From: Vitis vinifera
Taxonomy: Eukaryota; Streptophyta; Magnoliopsida; Vitales; Vitaceae
Direction: 5' to 3'
DNA: 64,000 nucleotides
Assembly: GCF_030704535.1 (NCBI RefSeq)
Contig: NC_081823.1
Coordinates: forward strand, 2,512,501-2,576,500
Shown here in pieces: positions 23,382-34,714 of the stretch (position 1 is the stretch's first letter; each line of letters starts with the position of its first letter). Under the pieces are notes generated by a model. The model was given only the letters and a program-made list of their open reading frames with translations. It was not told the DNA's origin and made no database searches. The position numbers were made by a program, and so were the translations under genes.

Positions 23382-25831
23382 ATCTTTGTACTGAATTGTA
23401 TGGAGTTTGATCTTATGGAAATGCCCACCTCGAGATCCCTTCAGAACTGTCTCTTTCCTCTGGTTGTCAGTGCTACTGCATATTCAAAAATAAATTGTGA
23501 TTTTGACCAATTTGCCTAGATATGAGAGCACAGTGTGAATCTTGTTTGTTTTTTCTTTTTCTTTTTTGTTGGGTTTGATGGCAGATCTGTCTGTCCTATA
23601 AATTCTGCAGCTGGATCCAGAGAAAATGCACATGGGAGACTTTATGGTTAGGATCCATCTGCACAACACATTTGTTGTTTTTCAGGGTCTTGATCAATTT
23701 TTTTGCGAGAATGTAGGGTTTGAGTCTTCATTCCCAACTCTTCACTCTCACATGTGACCACCATGAATACACCACTCTGGTATTGCAGATTGTCTATTGG
23801 TTTTGGATACTGGACAGCTACGTTTGGTTACCGAGAAAGCAAAGAAAAATAAATATTAGAGTTAAAAGTGAATAAATTATTTTTACACACTATTTTTTAT
23901 TTATTTTAATTCTTTTTTTTATATAAAAATTAAATAATTTAAAAAAAATACATTTCTAATTAATTTTAATTACATTTATTTTTTTCATAATTTTTGTAGT
24001 AAAACCGAATTTGAGAAAATCATTTTTATTAGGTTATGCTTGATTGCAAAAAATTTACGAGGAAAAATAAAGAGGAAAATTTACAAGTAATTTTAATTAT
24101 ATTTAATTTTTAAAATATTTTTCACAATAAAATCAAATACAAGAAAAAAAAAATTAACTTCTCATTTTCTTTACTAGTTTTTTTTTTTTTTGGAATTAAA
24201 CATAACATAATATTGTAGGAGTTTTTGAATTCTAAAAGCTTATTCTATGATATTCAATAGGATTTTGTAGGAGTTTTTGGGCTCAATGTGAAAAATATCT
24301 TAGCCCAGTTCATGTGGGCCGGTGGGCTTTTGATAAAAGCACATTGGATTTTTTCTATGATATTCAAAATTCACTTTTGGATAATCAAAGTGGCCATATG
24401 CTCACATACCATCATTTCTTTGAATCCTAACTATGGTTTTAATTTTTCATAATTAGACATTATTTATTTCTAACTTAATTTCATTTATTATTAATTAAAA
24501 TTTATTTTATTTTAGTATGTAGGATTTTCGAATACTTAATTTGAATAAATCAATCTTAAATTATCTTAAATACATCACAAGTGGATACAAAAAAGAGTTG
24601 AGTTAACAAGAGCACTTTCCTTAAGATCATGTGGATTTTTTTTAAAGAATATTATTTATTAAAATGTAAAAGTGTTAAAAATATTTTAACCCATGAGTTG
24701 GGCTTCCCATACATATTTGCCATTTGATGAATAATTTTAATTTTGAAGACAAATTTTTTTAAATTTTTCGAAGAAGCAGAATTTCTTAGCTTATATAAGC
24801 TATATTTTGACTTATATGGTAAGTTTTTTCATATTTAATAAAACTTTTATAACATTAACTTTTAAAATTTTAATTTTAATTTCGATTTCATCCGTCAACT
24901 AATTTTTTTTTTTTAAAAAGTTATCCCCAATAGATTCTAATTTACAAACTAATGATCTTGAAAGGGATTGATCATTCTTGTTTCTCGGACTGTGACACTT
25001 TAATGGCTACACGTTTACCAATAGATTTATTTTTAGTTGAATATTTGAATGTTAATACGACATTTTTAGAAATATTATAGAAAATTATTACCCATCTCCA
25101 TATAAGATCCCAATACACAAATTATAATTTTGCTTTAACTATAGAGCATTTGATAATTCTTTCCATATCAAATGTGTTAATTTATTCACTAAAATCTTAA
25201 CCGTCCTACCCAAGATCGTGTGTTTTATTAATGATACTTTTGAGACCATTGTTTTGTCACGTGTGTTTAGATTTAGGGTTAATTTCGTTCACATTCCTTA
25301 AGGTTTTAACTAAATATACCTAATCCCATGGTTTGGAATTTCATTAAATATTTATCATATCCTTTTCATGTCTTATTTTCACTCACTTCCTTTTTATTTG
25401 ATGAAATTTCAAACCTATGTGTTAGATGTATTTATCCAAAACCTCGGGAGAGATAAACAAAATTAACCCTTTGAATTTAATATTTTTGTATGTAAAAAAG
25501 AAATACAAAAGTTTAAAGGATTTTTGACATTTTTTATGTCTTTTAAATAGAATATTTGTAAAAATTAATACTTGAAATCACAATTTGAAATTTATTGCAA
25601 TGAAGAAGTATTTAGAAATTGATGATAGTTTGTAAAGTATTAGACTTGAAAAAATAACTTCAATATAGTTAAATTGATTGAAGTTTTCTTTTGAAGAAAT
25701 AATTTCAATGTCAATTTTAAAATTTAAAGTTGCTTCTTCAAGAAATTGACTTCAAAATTCATTAGTTAAAGTGAAACTATTTCTCAAAAAAATAACACAA
25801 ATTCTTGTGTACCTAAAAATAAATTTTAAAT
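23382..25831. other. Intergenic with MITEs, no gene seen
   Basis: AT-rich. Holds one MITE (24034-24203) and a related sequence at about 23825-24010 that begins TACGTTTGGTTACC and shares the interior TATATAAAAATTAAATAATT. No supported coding region. Confidence 0.55.
24034..24203. mobile_element. MITE, TATGTTTGGTTC family, shorter copy
   Basis: Starts TATGCTTGATTGC and ends GGAATTAAACATA, diverged versions of the TATGTTTGGTTC termini. The interior has GAGGAAAATTTAC and AATTTTAATTATATTTAATT as in related copies. Confidence 0.5.
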
Positions 25832-26806
25832 ACTATTGTAGACCTCCCCATTTGGGTGCTATTTCATGCAGCTCATTCTGGCCACGTGTCACTCCCGGAT
25901 TAGTCAATATAGGATCAAAATAGTGGAGTTGATGGACCAATTAGGGGAAGACACCTGTAAAGGTGAAGAAGGTTCTAGAAGGAGGATCTGCAGGCCGTTG
26001 TCTTGAGGAGCGGATGAGAGAGAGGAAGTGGGGGCTGCAGAGTAGTGGTGCAGGGGTAGTGGCTGTCTCTGCAGATATGGTTAGAAGGGCAAATCCGGGA
26101 GAAGAAAAAGGTGCTTTTGGAGAGGTTTTCCTTGAGCTGGGAAGGGAGTTTGGGAAAGAAAAAGACAGAGGAAGAAAAAAACACTAGAAAAAAAAAAACA
26201 GAGAGGAAGGAGAAAAAAAAGGAGACAGGAAGGCAGGTTGGGGGGGGGGACGAGTGATAAGGGTGGTTTTAGAAGAGACATCTTGAGGGCCGTTTGAGAG
26301 AGTTCAGGGAGTGCAACTAACTTGGGAAGAGAAGCTTGTTGGTGAAGGAAGAAAAGCAGTGGAAAGCCGTGCTGTGGACTTCCAGGGCCACGGAGTTTGT
26401 TTCGATTGAATATGCTTATTCATGTATGATGCTTTGCTTCATTTCTCTCCTGTGCTCGATTTTCTTTTCTTCTGAAAATGATTGGATCTTCATTGAGTTT
26501 GGTTTGGATGCTTTGATGATTATATTGTGGATTTTTTTTTAACTCATCCCACCAGCTAGCCACTCATTCATCATTCATGAAACGAGATGTTGCTTAGTAA
26601 TTCTTTAATCCATCCATTCTTGCTCTGTTCCTGTTTCTATCCTCTTCTTCCTCTGTTTTCCTTTGAAAGAGACCTTCAAGCTTTAAGACTGAGAATCTGA
26701 GGAGATTGGCTGATGGAGAAAGATAATGATGTGAAGAGGAGTTTGTCGTTTTGGATCCAGGATTTTTCTGTATTTATTTGTCTGCTTCTGGTGCATTTGA
26801 GGAAGT

Positions 26807-27082
26807 TTGTGGCTGTTGAAAAGGCTGTTACGTCTACTATATCTGCTGCTCCAGGTCAGGTTGAGTTGCCTTTTAAGCTCCAGCTTGGGGTTGTTCTCTG
26901 GTCCTGCTCTGATACCATCTCCAGTCCCTGCAATCCAAACTGGCTCTATACAGATGCCTCTCCATCTACATCCCCAAGTCGGTCCATCACTTACCCATAT
27001 ACACCCATCACCGCCTCCTCTCTTCCCGTTTAGTCAACTCAGTCAACTTGGTCTTGTTCCAAGGAACTTGGATCTGCCATAG
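26807..27082 (+). pseudogene. Host-like protein fragment of unknown family inside the solo LTR
   Basis: One frame gives FSGPALIPSPVPAIQTGSIQ, then MPLHLHPQVGPSLTHIHPSP, a Pro/His-rich stretch that reads like a piece of a large host protein; a neighbouring frame gives EKAVTSTISAAPGQVELP, which may be its upstream part. I could not name the family. It lies directly upstream of the ribosomal protein piece in the same orientation. Confidence 0.35.
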
Positions 27083-27138
27083 GACAATGCATTAAAAGAG
27101 GTAAAGTCATTGCCCTTGAGAGTAAGTGCAGACGGTAA

Positions 27139-27911
<773 letters not shown>

Positions 27912-29403
27912 AAGAAAATTGGGCACAAGGTGATGGAGTTGATAAGTTGCATTTGCTGATTTACCGTTATGTTTTTTTTAGATTCTGGAAGCACTTATGT
28001 GATCTGGGCAGTTTCATGTTGAAGAAGTTGGAGTGATTTTTGCTTGATTTTGTTGACGACATGGACATCTCCAAGGGTGTCGTTTTGAAGTTGTTGTCAA
28101 TAGGGTAGATGCTCACACAGCATCCGAATTGGCAAAGAAGGGCAGTGTTAGTGAAGATTGCAAACCCTGCTAGGAGGAATGAAAGAGACCTCAAGGAGAT
28201 ATAGGTCGAAGCTACTGTTGAGGCAATGAATGAGACAATTTTTGTGACACCTTTGGGACCCGCTTCCTCTTTCCAGCATGGCATGCATGGCCACCTTTGG
28301 TGGGCCACCCCTGAAACTCACGTGGCATACCCCTACATTCCCGTGCATTGTTTTCAAAACAATTGATTTTCAAATAAAATCCTTTTCAAAGGTTTAAATC
28401 CTTCAAGTTTTCTTTCTTTATCTTAAATAAATCCATTTTTTACCCTTTTTCCATTCGTCAAATATCTTTTACTTTTTATTTTTACTTATTTTTATTATTA
28501 TTATTATTATTATCTTCTTTGTCATCATTATTATTTTACCCTTGTTGTTTTTAAAATAATCCCTCAAATCCCAATTTTCAAATAGTTTTCCAATTTTTAA
28601 AATTCTTTAAATAATTTTAACTTCTTAAATTTTTCATCCTTAGACATCTTTTTTTTTTAGGTTCTAAACATCTCATTTTCAATAAAATTTGGCCGCTATT
28701 TTCTTTTTTTGGGCGAGCCACTTTCGAATTTTTCATAATTTTAAAACGTTTTTTTGAAATAAAACATGAATTCAATTTTGTGATTCCAATTAATGGAACT
28801 TATGAAATCTATTCATGCAAAAATAGAAATGGGCTTTGGTGGGGGCCCGACATATGAGATTTTATGATTAATGGATTGTTTGGTTGATTCGGGTGCCATA
28901 CATGATTTATTCTGCTCTATGATATGCATGTGACTATCCCTTAATTGTACACTAATCTCACTTCTTGATAGCGCATTGAAGATCGTTGCCCAGGTACGCA
29001 TCTGTCCTTATTCTGATCTCACTATATGCATGTTTTGATATGTGCATGATTGATTTGAGTATTTATTGATTTCCTCATCATTGCCACATCAGCTTCATTT
29101 TATTAGTAGAGACCCGACTTTAGGGACTTAGAGGGGTGCTACGGTCTTTACCGTACCTTCCCGATAAGTAACCTGACCCCCGAACCCGATCCGGTTTTTC
29201 ACAGACCACCTTTTCCAAAATAAGGAGTCACACTTAGGGTTTTTCTTTCTTATTTTGTTTACCCTTTAAAAATAAAACAAAAATAAGTGGCGGCTCCAAG
29301 TCATTTTCAAATAATCAATAAAAATCATAATTTTTCAAAATAAAAATCGAGCTCGCCATCGAGTGGGAAACGCATTCGAGCAATCGAAAATGCGGGGTCC
29401 ACA

Positions 29404-30658
29404 ACTATATTTTAGAAAATAAATTTTTTAAGTGATCATGTGTACCACATTTTTAAATACTATATTTTAGAAAATATTTTTTGCATCGATCATGAAAAAG
29501 CTAGAAGTAAATTTAGGGACATTGGAGAGTGATTATAATAAAAGTTTTTATTATTAATAAAAAAATGAAATTTGAAAGTGTCAAGTCCTAGTTTGAAGTT
29601 AAGTGAAAAAGAAAATTATTCCAAATATTAAAAGTCACTTTTACCTTTGGAGTGTGATTTGAAAAATGTTTTTTAATATTTAAAATCTTTTTTTATTTTT
29701 TATAAATTAAGTGTTTAACAATTTTTTTAAAAATATGCTTAAAAATATAAAGAATATTTGAATTAGAAAACCCGTTTGATAATGATTTTGGTTAAATATT
29801 TTTATTTATAAAACTCTTATTAATAGCATTTTAATTAGAAATGTTTTTAAAGAGAATTGTTTAATATTTTGATATAAATTAAAAAAGATTGTCTTTATGG
29901 TGTTTGAATTGATGTATTTGTTGAAATTAGGTTTAGGTGCTCAAGTAGACCTTACTTGACCCAATCCAAAAAAACTGGACATGAAAAAAAAAAAAAAACT
30001 AACTATTTGAAAGAACTCACTTTTGTAAGAAATTTCTCTTTTGAATTTCATCTATTTCTTTTCTTTTTCATGAAAAAAAAAAGATTGACATTTGTGTCGT
30101 TAAACAAAGTTATTATCAAATTTTTGTAGTTTCATTCATATCTTAGCATATATGATTTTTCTGTGAAATAACCAATCTGGATTTTAGGCATTTTAGAAAA
30201 TATCCCAAGCCTTTTTCTCGATTGTATTATATAACAAAAACGTGATTTTATTTTTTAAAGAATTACCTATTAAGTTATGGGCTAAGAAGAATTTGAAGTG
30301 ATTTTCCGCATTTTTTAAATATTTTTCAACTATTTGCTAAATACAAATAGGTTCAAAATAATTTCTTTTATTACATTACTAGAATAGCTATTAAAGGTCT
30401 TTTTGATTTATATTCAGATATTGAGTGATCATCCTTAAAAACATTTATAATAAAAACATAATAGATTAAAAAGTAGATTTGGTCAGTGATTTTACGAAGT
30501 GTTTTTAATTTTTTTTTATATTTAAAAGATAAAAACTTTTAAATGTTAAAAAGAGTATAAACACTTCATAAAATCACTCTTTTAAAGTACTCGTAAAAAA
30601 AACTTTTACTACCAAATAAGTTTTTGGTCAATTAGCTTATGGAGTGAAGTATGGATTT
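29404..30658. other. Intergenic; right half duplicated at 43.6-44.0 kb
   Basis: No gene is seen. From about 30240 to 30658 the sequence parallels 43600-44020: both hold TTTTTTAAAGAATTACCTATT, then AACATTTATAATAAAAACAT, then ATAGATTAAA, then TATCAAATAAG or TACCAAATAAG, then GTGAARTATGRATTTGG. The duplication shows that the truncated MATE copy shares its upstream region with the second copy. Confidence 0.55.
30470..30595. mobile_element. Foldback MITE inserted in duplicated upstream segment
   Basis: The arms are GTCAGTGATTTTACGAAGTG and, in reverse complement, GAGTGATTTTATGAAGTG, with a central AT-rich loop. The related segment near 43940 lacks about 125 bp here, which supports insertion after the two copies separated (or loss in the other). 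Resembles the 119-bp MITE at 5431. Confidence 0.6.
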
Positions 30659-31462
30659 TGTTGTCACCTCGCGTATCCTGTGGTCCACGTTGCTGCTAGA
30701 TGGATGGACACGCGATTCTCAACACATAAAGGGTTCTTGATTCAGCGGTTGTACCTGCAAAAGGCATCCGGACAGGGTGTCCGGACACACCCTCCGATGG
30801 TTTTGTTAGCCATGGTAAGAGAGAGAGATATAAATCAGTTGGCCTTTTACTAGGTCTCAAGAGGTTACCAGGGGATCCCTTTCTTCTTCGTGTGAAGGCA
30901 TATATATACAGCTTCAGGGGTACTGCTCCTTTCATTAATGGTGAGGAGATATTTTATGTTGTGATGATGATAATAGGTGTCAGTAGGAGCACTATCATCC
31001 TACGAATGGCTGTCAGAGACCATGGTAGGTGATGCGGCTGTCAGAGATCGTGGGAAGTGATTATGTAGAATGATCGTGGGAAGTGACTTGCTGTCACTTC
31101 CTCTTGTCTTCTCACTCTGCAGGTGATGGGATGTGGGCCATGGTTGCTTGTTGTGATTGCGTGTAAGACTCGCTTTACTTTAATTGACCATCCAGACGAT
31201 TTATATCCGGATGGCTCATGCTGATTATCCGGATGTGTTGTGGAGACTATCATGATGTCTACGCTCTGCCAGCGTCGTTTGCTCTTCCTTGGATAGGAGA
31301 AGCTGAAACGTCGTTTGCCTTTCCTTGAGGCGGTCCGGATAGGATAACTGCACCATGCATATCCTTAGGGGAATCCGGATGATGATGGTCCGGCTGATAA
31401 CACGTGCCACGCGTCACTATGAGCTGCGTGCCACGTGTTTCCCAAGGGGAGGGGTCCCTACA
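30659..31462 (-). repeat. LTR of the Tat element (3' LTR in element orientation)
   Basis: 804 bp, begins TGTTGTCACCTCGCG and ends GGGGTCCCTACA on the plus strand. Nearly identical to 40321-41124. Contains repeated TCCGGA palindromes. Confidence 0.95.
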
Positions 31463-31477
31463 TTGCCCCCCTTTTTA
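31463..31477 (-). other. Polypurine tract
   Basis: On the minus strand AAAAAGGGGGGCAA directly precedes the 3' LTR (TGTAGGGACC), as expected for the plus-strand DNA primer. Confidence 0.85.
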
Positions 31478-31692
31478 ACTTGCCTGTTTTGCCCAAAAAA
31501 TGGGCGGGTTAAAAATAACTGGGTTTTTGAAAATTGAAAAAGTCCCTTCGACTGACTGGGCCACGTGGCGAGTGGGGGTGCGGAAGCCAAAAAGGTATTT
31601 ATGACGAGCCGCCGACCCTGTGTATCCCCAGGCAATATGTCGTTTCAATGATAACATGGCTGTTGGTTTGGCTTTCCGAGGGGCTGTCCTGC

Positions 31693-31700
31693 TATAAATA
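31693..31700 (+). promoter_or_regulatory. TATA box for the antisense gene
   Basis: TATAAATA, followed about 30 bp later by a pyrimidine-rich likely start region and about 450 bp later by the antisense ATG (32148). It points opposite to gag-pol. Confidence 0.55.
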
Positions 31701-32147
31701 GGGCACTGTACCTCTTTTTGCATTTTTTCTACTGCATTCTCTTGAGAGCCTTTCTTCTTTATTGGTTTTTTCTGCGTCCTTTGCTTTTCTGAGAAAAACT
31801 TCGAACGACCTCGTTTGTTTGCTGCTGGTGATTTTTGTACCGAGAGAGTAACCGTTCTTCTTCTTCAGAGCTTTATTTGGTACGTACCTCTTTGCTACTG
31901 TCATTCCTTTGGTTGCGTTCGCTGGTTCTTTAAACTTGGTTTCTGGCTTGCTTGGGCATTGTTTTGGACAAGTCGCTTGTAATTGTTGTTGAATGTTGGT
32001 ATTTTGTTGGTGCTCGGGGGGGGGGGGGGGGGTTTGAGGGGTTTTTCTGACTGCTTTGGGTTAGGGCTTGTGTATTTTCTGACTGCTTGGTTTTGAACCG
32101 TTGCATTGCTTTTGTATGTAGATTTTGGTTTGGCTTTGTGGTAAGAA

Positions 32148-34578
32148 ATGGCTCCAAAAAAAATTGTTTCATCTGCCCGGGTCAGCGAGGCTGGCGAGAA
32201 GGCGATAGACAAATTGAATGTGAAGGAGTTCCGGGAGCGGTTCTGCATCCCAAATGACGTGTCTATAGATTTGGTGAACGAGGAGGCGGCTATGCCTACT
32301 GAGAAAGGTGAAGAAAACGTTATCCTCTTCATAAAGGAACAATTCAACGCGGGGCTCCGGTTCCCTCTGCCGGCGTTGTTCAAGGAATTCCTCCACTTCT
32401 CTCAGGTTCCACCCATCTTCATTCATCCCAACCTTGTCCGGGTGCTGATGGGGTGCAGCATCATCAACATGCTGTATAGCCTTGACCTTACGCTACTGGA
32501 AGTGTTCTTCGTCTATTCCCTGAAAAAAGCAAAAAATGATATCTTCAGTGTGTCCGCGCACCTGCCCTCCCTTCAAGCAGTGACAGAGCTGCCAGATTCG
32601 ACAAAGGGAGGGGCGAAGGGGCTGGTGGCGGTCCGGGGTGGATGGGCGGGCCTATCGGAGCGTGCGTCGAGGCCCTTTTCTCCAAATTATACCCTAAAAA
32701 TTCCGGGTATTCTTGTTTTGCGATTCTTTGTCCGGATTTTACTTTGCTGACTTTTTGCTGATTTTTCCGAACGAGATTCTCACCTCTTGTTGCTGTTAAT
32801 GCAGGTCTGGAATTGAGGGGCCACCTTGTGGATTGGGTGGAAAAGGCGTCCTTCGCCTGTGTCTGTAAATTATTCGAGATAGATCCCAAGGAGAGGGCCT
32901 ACAAGACACTGCTTTCCGCGCGGAATTTGATAGCGGTCGTCCGGGAGCCCCAGGAATATGTTATCAATATTCTCCCCAGGAAACTGGCAAAGGATGAGAT
33001 AGTGCCTGGGGAGCATTATACTGTGAAGGAGCTCCCCCTCTATCAGGAAGCTAAAGAGGCTGACGCTGAAAGACGGCGAAAGCTCCTGGAGAATCTAGAC
33101 CAGAGGAAAAATGAAGGCACTATCCGGAAGGCTCCCGGACAGAAGCGCGGTCCGGATTCTCCTCCAAAGAAAACTCCAGTAAAAAGGAGGAAGCTGGTGA
33201 AGAAGCATGAGAAGGATGTGAAGGAACCCACTCCTCCCAAGGAGTTCCCTCCCCCGCAAATTACCTATGAGAGGGGAAGTAATGATAGAGGAGCCAGTAA
33301 ACGCTGCTCCACACTCTATCTCAAGCGGCCCCGGACGCATGTCGGGGTTGAATCATTCGGGCACTTCCTTAGCCGCGGTTGCGCCCCTGGCTAACGTGGC
33401 TGAGGAAGCTGCATCTATCAACCGTCCGGGCAACCTTAATCCGGATGCTGATGCAGCTGAAACAACCCCGTTGGAGGAAGCGGGGGCAGAGAGCCAAAGT
33501 CAGCCTTCCGACGACCCGGATCGCTTGGCCATAGTCCCGATGAAAGGACCTCCTTCAAAGAAGCCGCGTTCGACGCGCGATTTACGGTCCGGACTCCTTG
33601 GGCGGCTTGAAAAGCGGCAGCAAGAGATTGAAGTTAGCTGCGCTTCTGCCCATGACGCTCATCCGGATGGAGGCGAGGTGGAGATGGCAACCGAGACTTC
33701 GGCCGCCCTGGTAATAATTCCGGCTGAAGATGTATCCGGACAGATGCGTCCGGACGAAGATGTGGAAGTCCCGAATCCGGGACAAGAGTTACCTTCTGTT
33801 TCCTCATCTGAGGAGGAACCTGCTGACGATGCAGCTCCTGCTAGCCCTTTCAGCTACGCGGAGTTGGAAGTTAAGCTAAAGCAGATTACACCTGACTGGA
33901 AAGCCATCAAGCCTTCCGCTAAGATGTTTGATATGATAGAAACGGTATATCGTTGTCTTGTGCTTTTGCTTTTTGACTCTTTGTTGCACTAATGTGTTTG
34001 TTGTAGTACGATTTATATCTTTGCTTTTTTTGTTTGCGTGTCAGCTGGTGAGGGGCCTCCGCGGCATGGCTCAACAACACGATCTTTTTACTCAGATGCT
34101 GCAGACTGCAGACTATATGAGGACCTTCTCCTCTCGGCGCCAAGAGATTGAAAATCAGCTGCGTCTGAGAATGGAGGAGGCTGAGGCCAATCTAACCACC
34201 ATGCGAGAGGAAAATGAAGCCCTCCGATTGGAGTTGGCTGAGGCGAAGAGTTGAGAAGAATCAACTGCGGGTTGCCTACATGAGGCGGAAGGTGAGGCAG
34301 CCCGGCTAAGGGATGAAGTGAGTCAACTCCGGACAGAAGTTTCGAATGAAAAGAAACAGAAGGAAGACTTGCAGCTGTGCTTGGATGTGCAAAAGAAAGA
34401 ACTTGAACGGGAGTTTGCTGTGGAAAGGGAGGAACTTGCAGCGGATTACCAGCAACAAGTTGATGATACGTTTATCTTTGGGTATCGCTGCTGCATGAAG
34501 AAGAATGGTATCAAGCGAGATACCCCTTCGATTCCTCCGGGTGAAGAAAAAAAGCTCCACGAGAAGCCCGCTCCCTGA
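32148..34578 (+). mobile_element. Antisense ORF gene of the Tat element (putative gypsy-type transposon domain protein)
   Basis: Reads on the plus strand, against gag-pol. The first block (from 32148) carries FRERFCIPNDVSIDLVNEE, FKEFLHFSQVPPIFIHPNLV and VLMGCSIINMLY, the plant domain long annotated as 'putative gypsy type transposon'. Later blocks hold HLVDWVEKASFACVCKLFEI, a basic KR-rich segment, a low-complexity Ser/Glu/Pro-rich region and a coiled coil rich in Glu/Arg/Leu (about 34080-34450). The blocks are separated by short GT-AG introns, as is usual for antisense genes in this lineage. Function unknown. A poly(A) signal AATAAA lies at 34672-34677, facing the end of pol. A host gene is unlikely, given its fixed place in Tat elements. 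Confidence 0.75.
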
Positions 34579-34671
34579 TAGTTTATCTCTTTTTGCAATT
34601 TTTCTGCTGTAATTTTTCCTTCTGTATTTTTGTGGTCCGGAGGTCTCTTTGTAATTACATTTATTCATATC

Positions 34672-34677
34672 AATAAA
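34672..34677 (+). terminator. Poly(A) signal of the antisense gene
   Basis: AATAAA about 100 bp after the end of the antisense coding region and about 40 bp before the convergent pol end. Confidence 0.5.
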
Positions 34678-34714
34678 AACACACTTCTTTCTCATTTGTA
34701 CTTGTGTCTACTTT

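Noticed and set aside
28243-29403. Independent 1.16 kb LTR starting TGTGACACC
   Set aside because: Its flanks do not match as a target duplication, whereas the ends at 25837 and 29403 share a perfect ACTAT.
32148-34578. Plus-strand gene taken as a host gene
   Set aside because: It lies inside a flanked LTR element and carries the domain typical of Tat antisense genes, so it belongs to the element.
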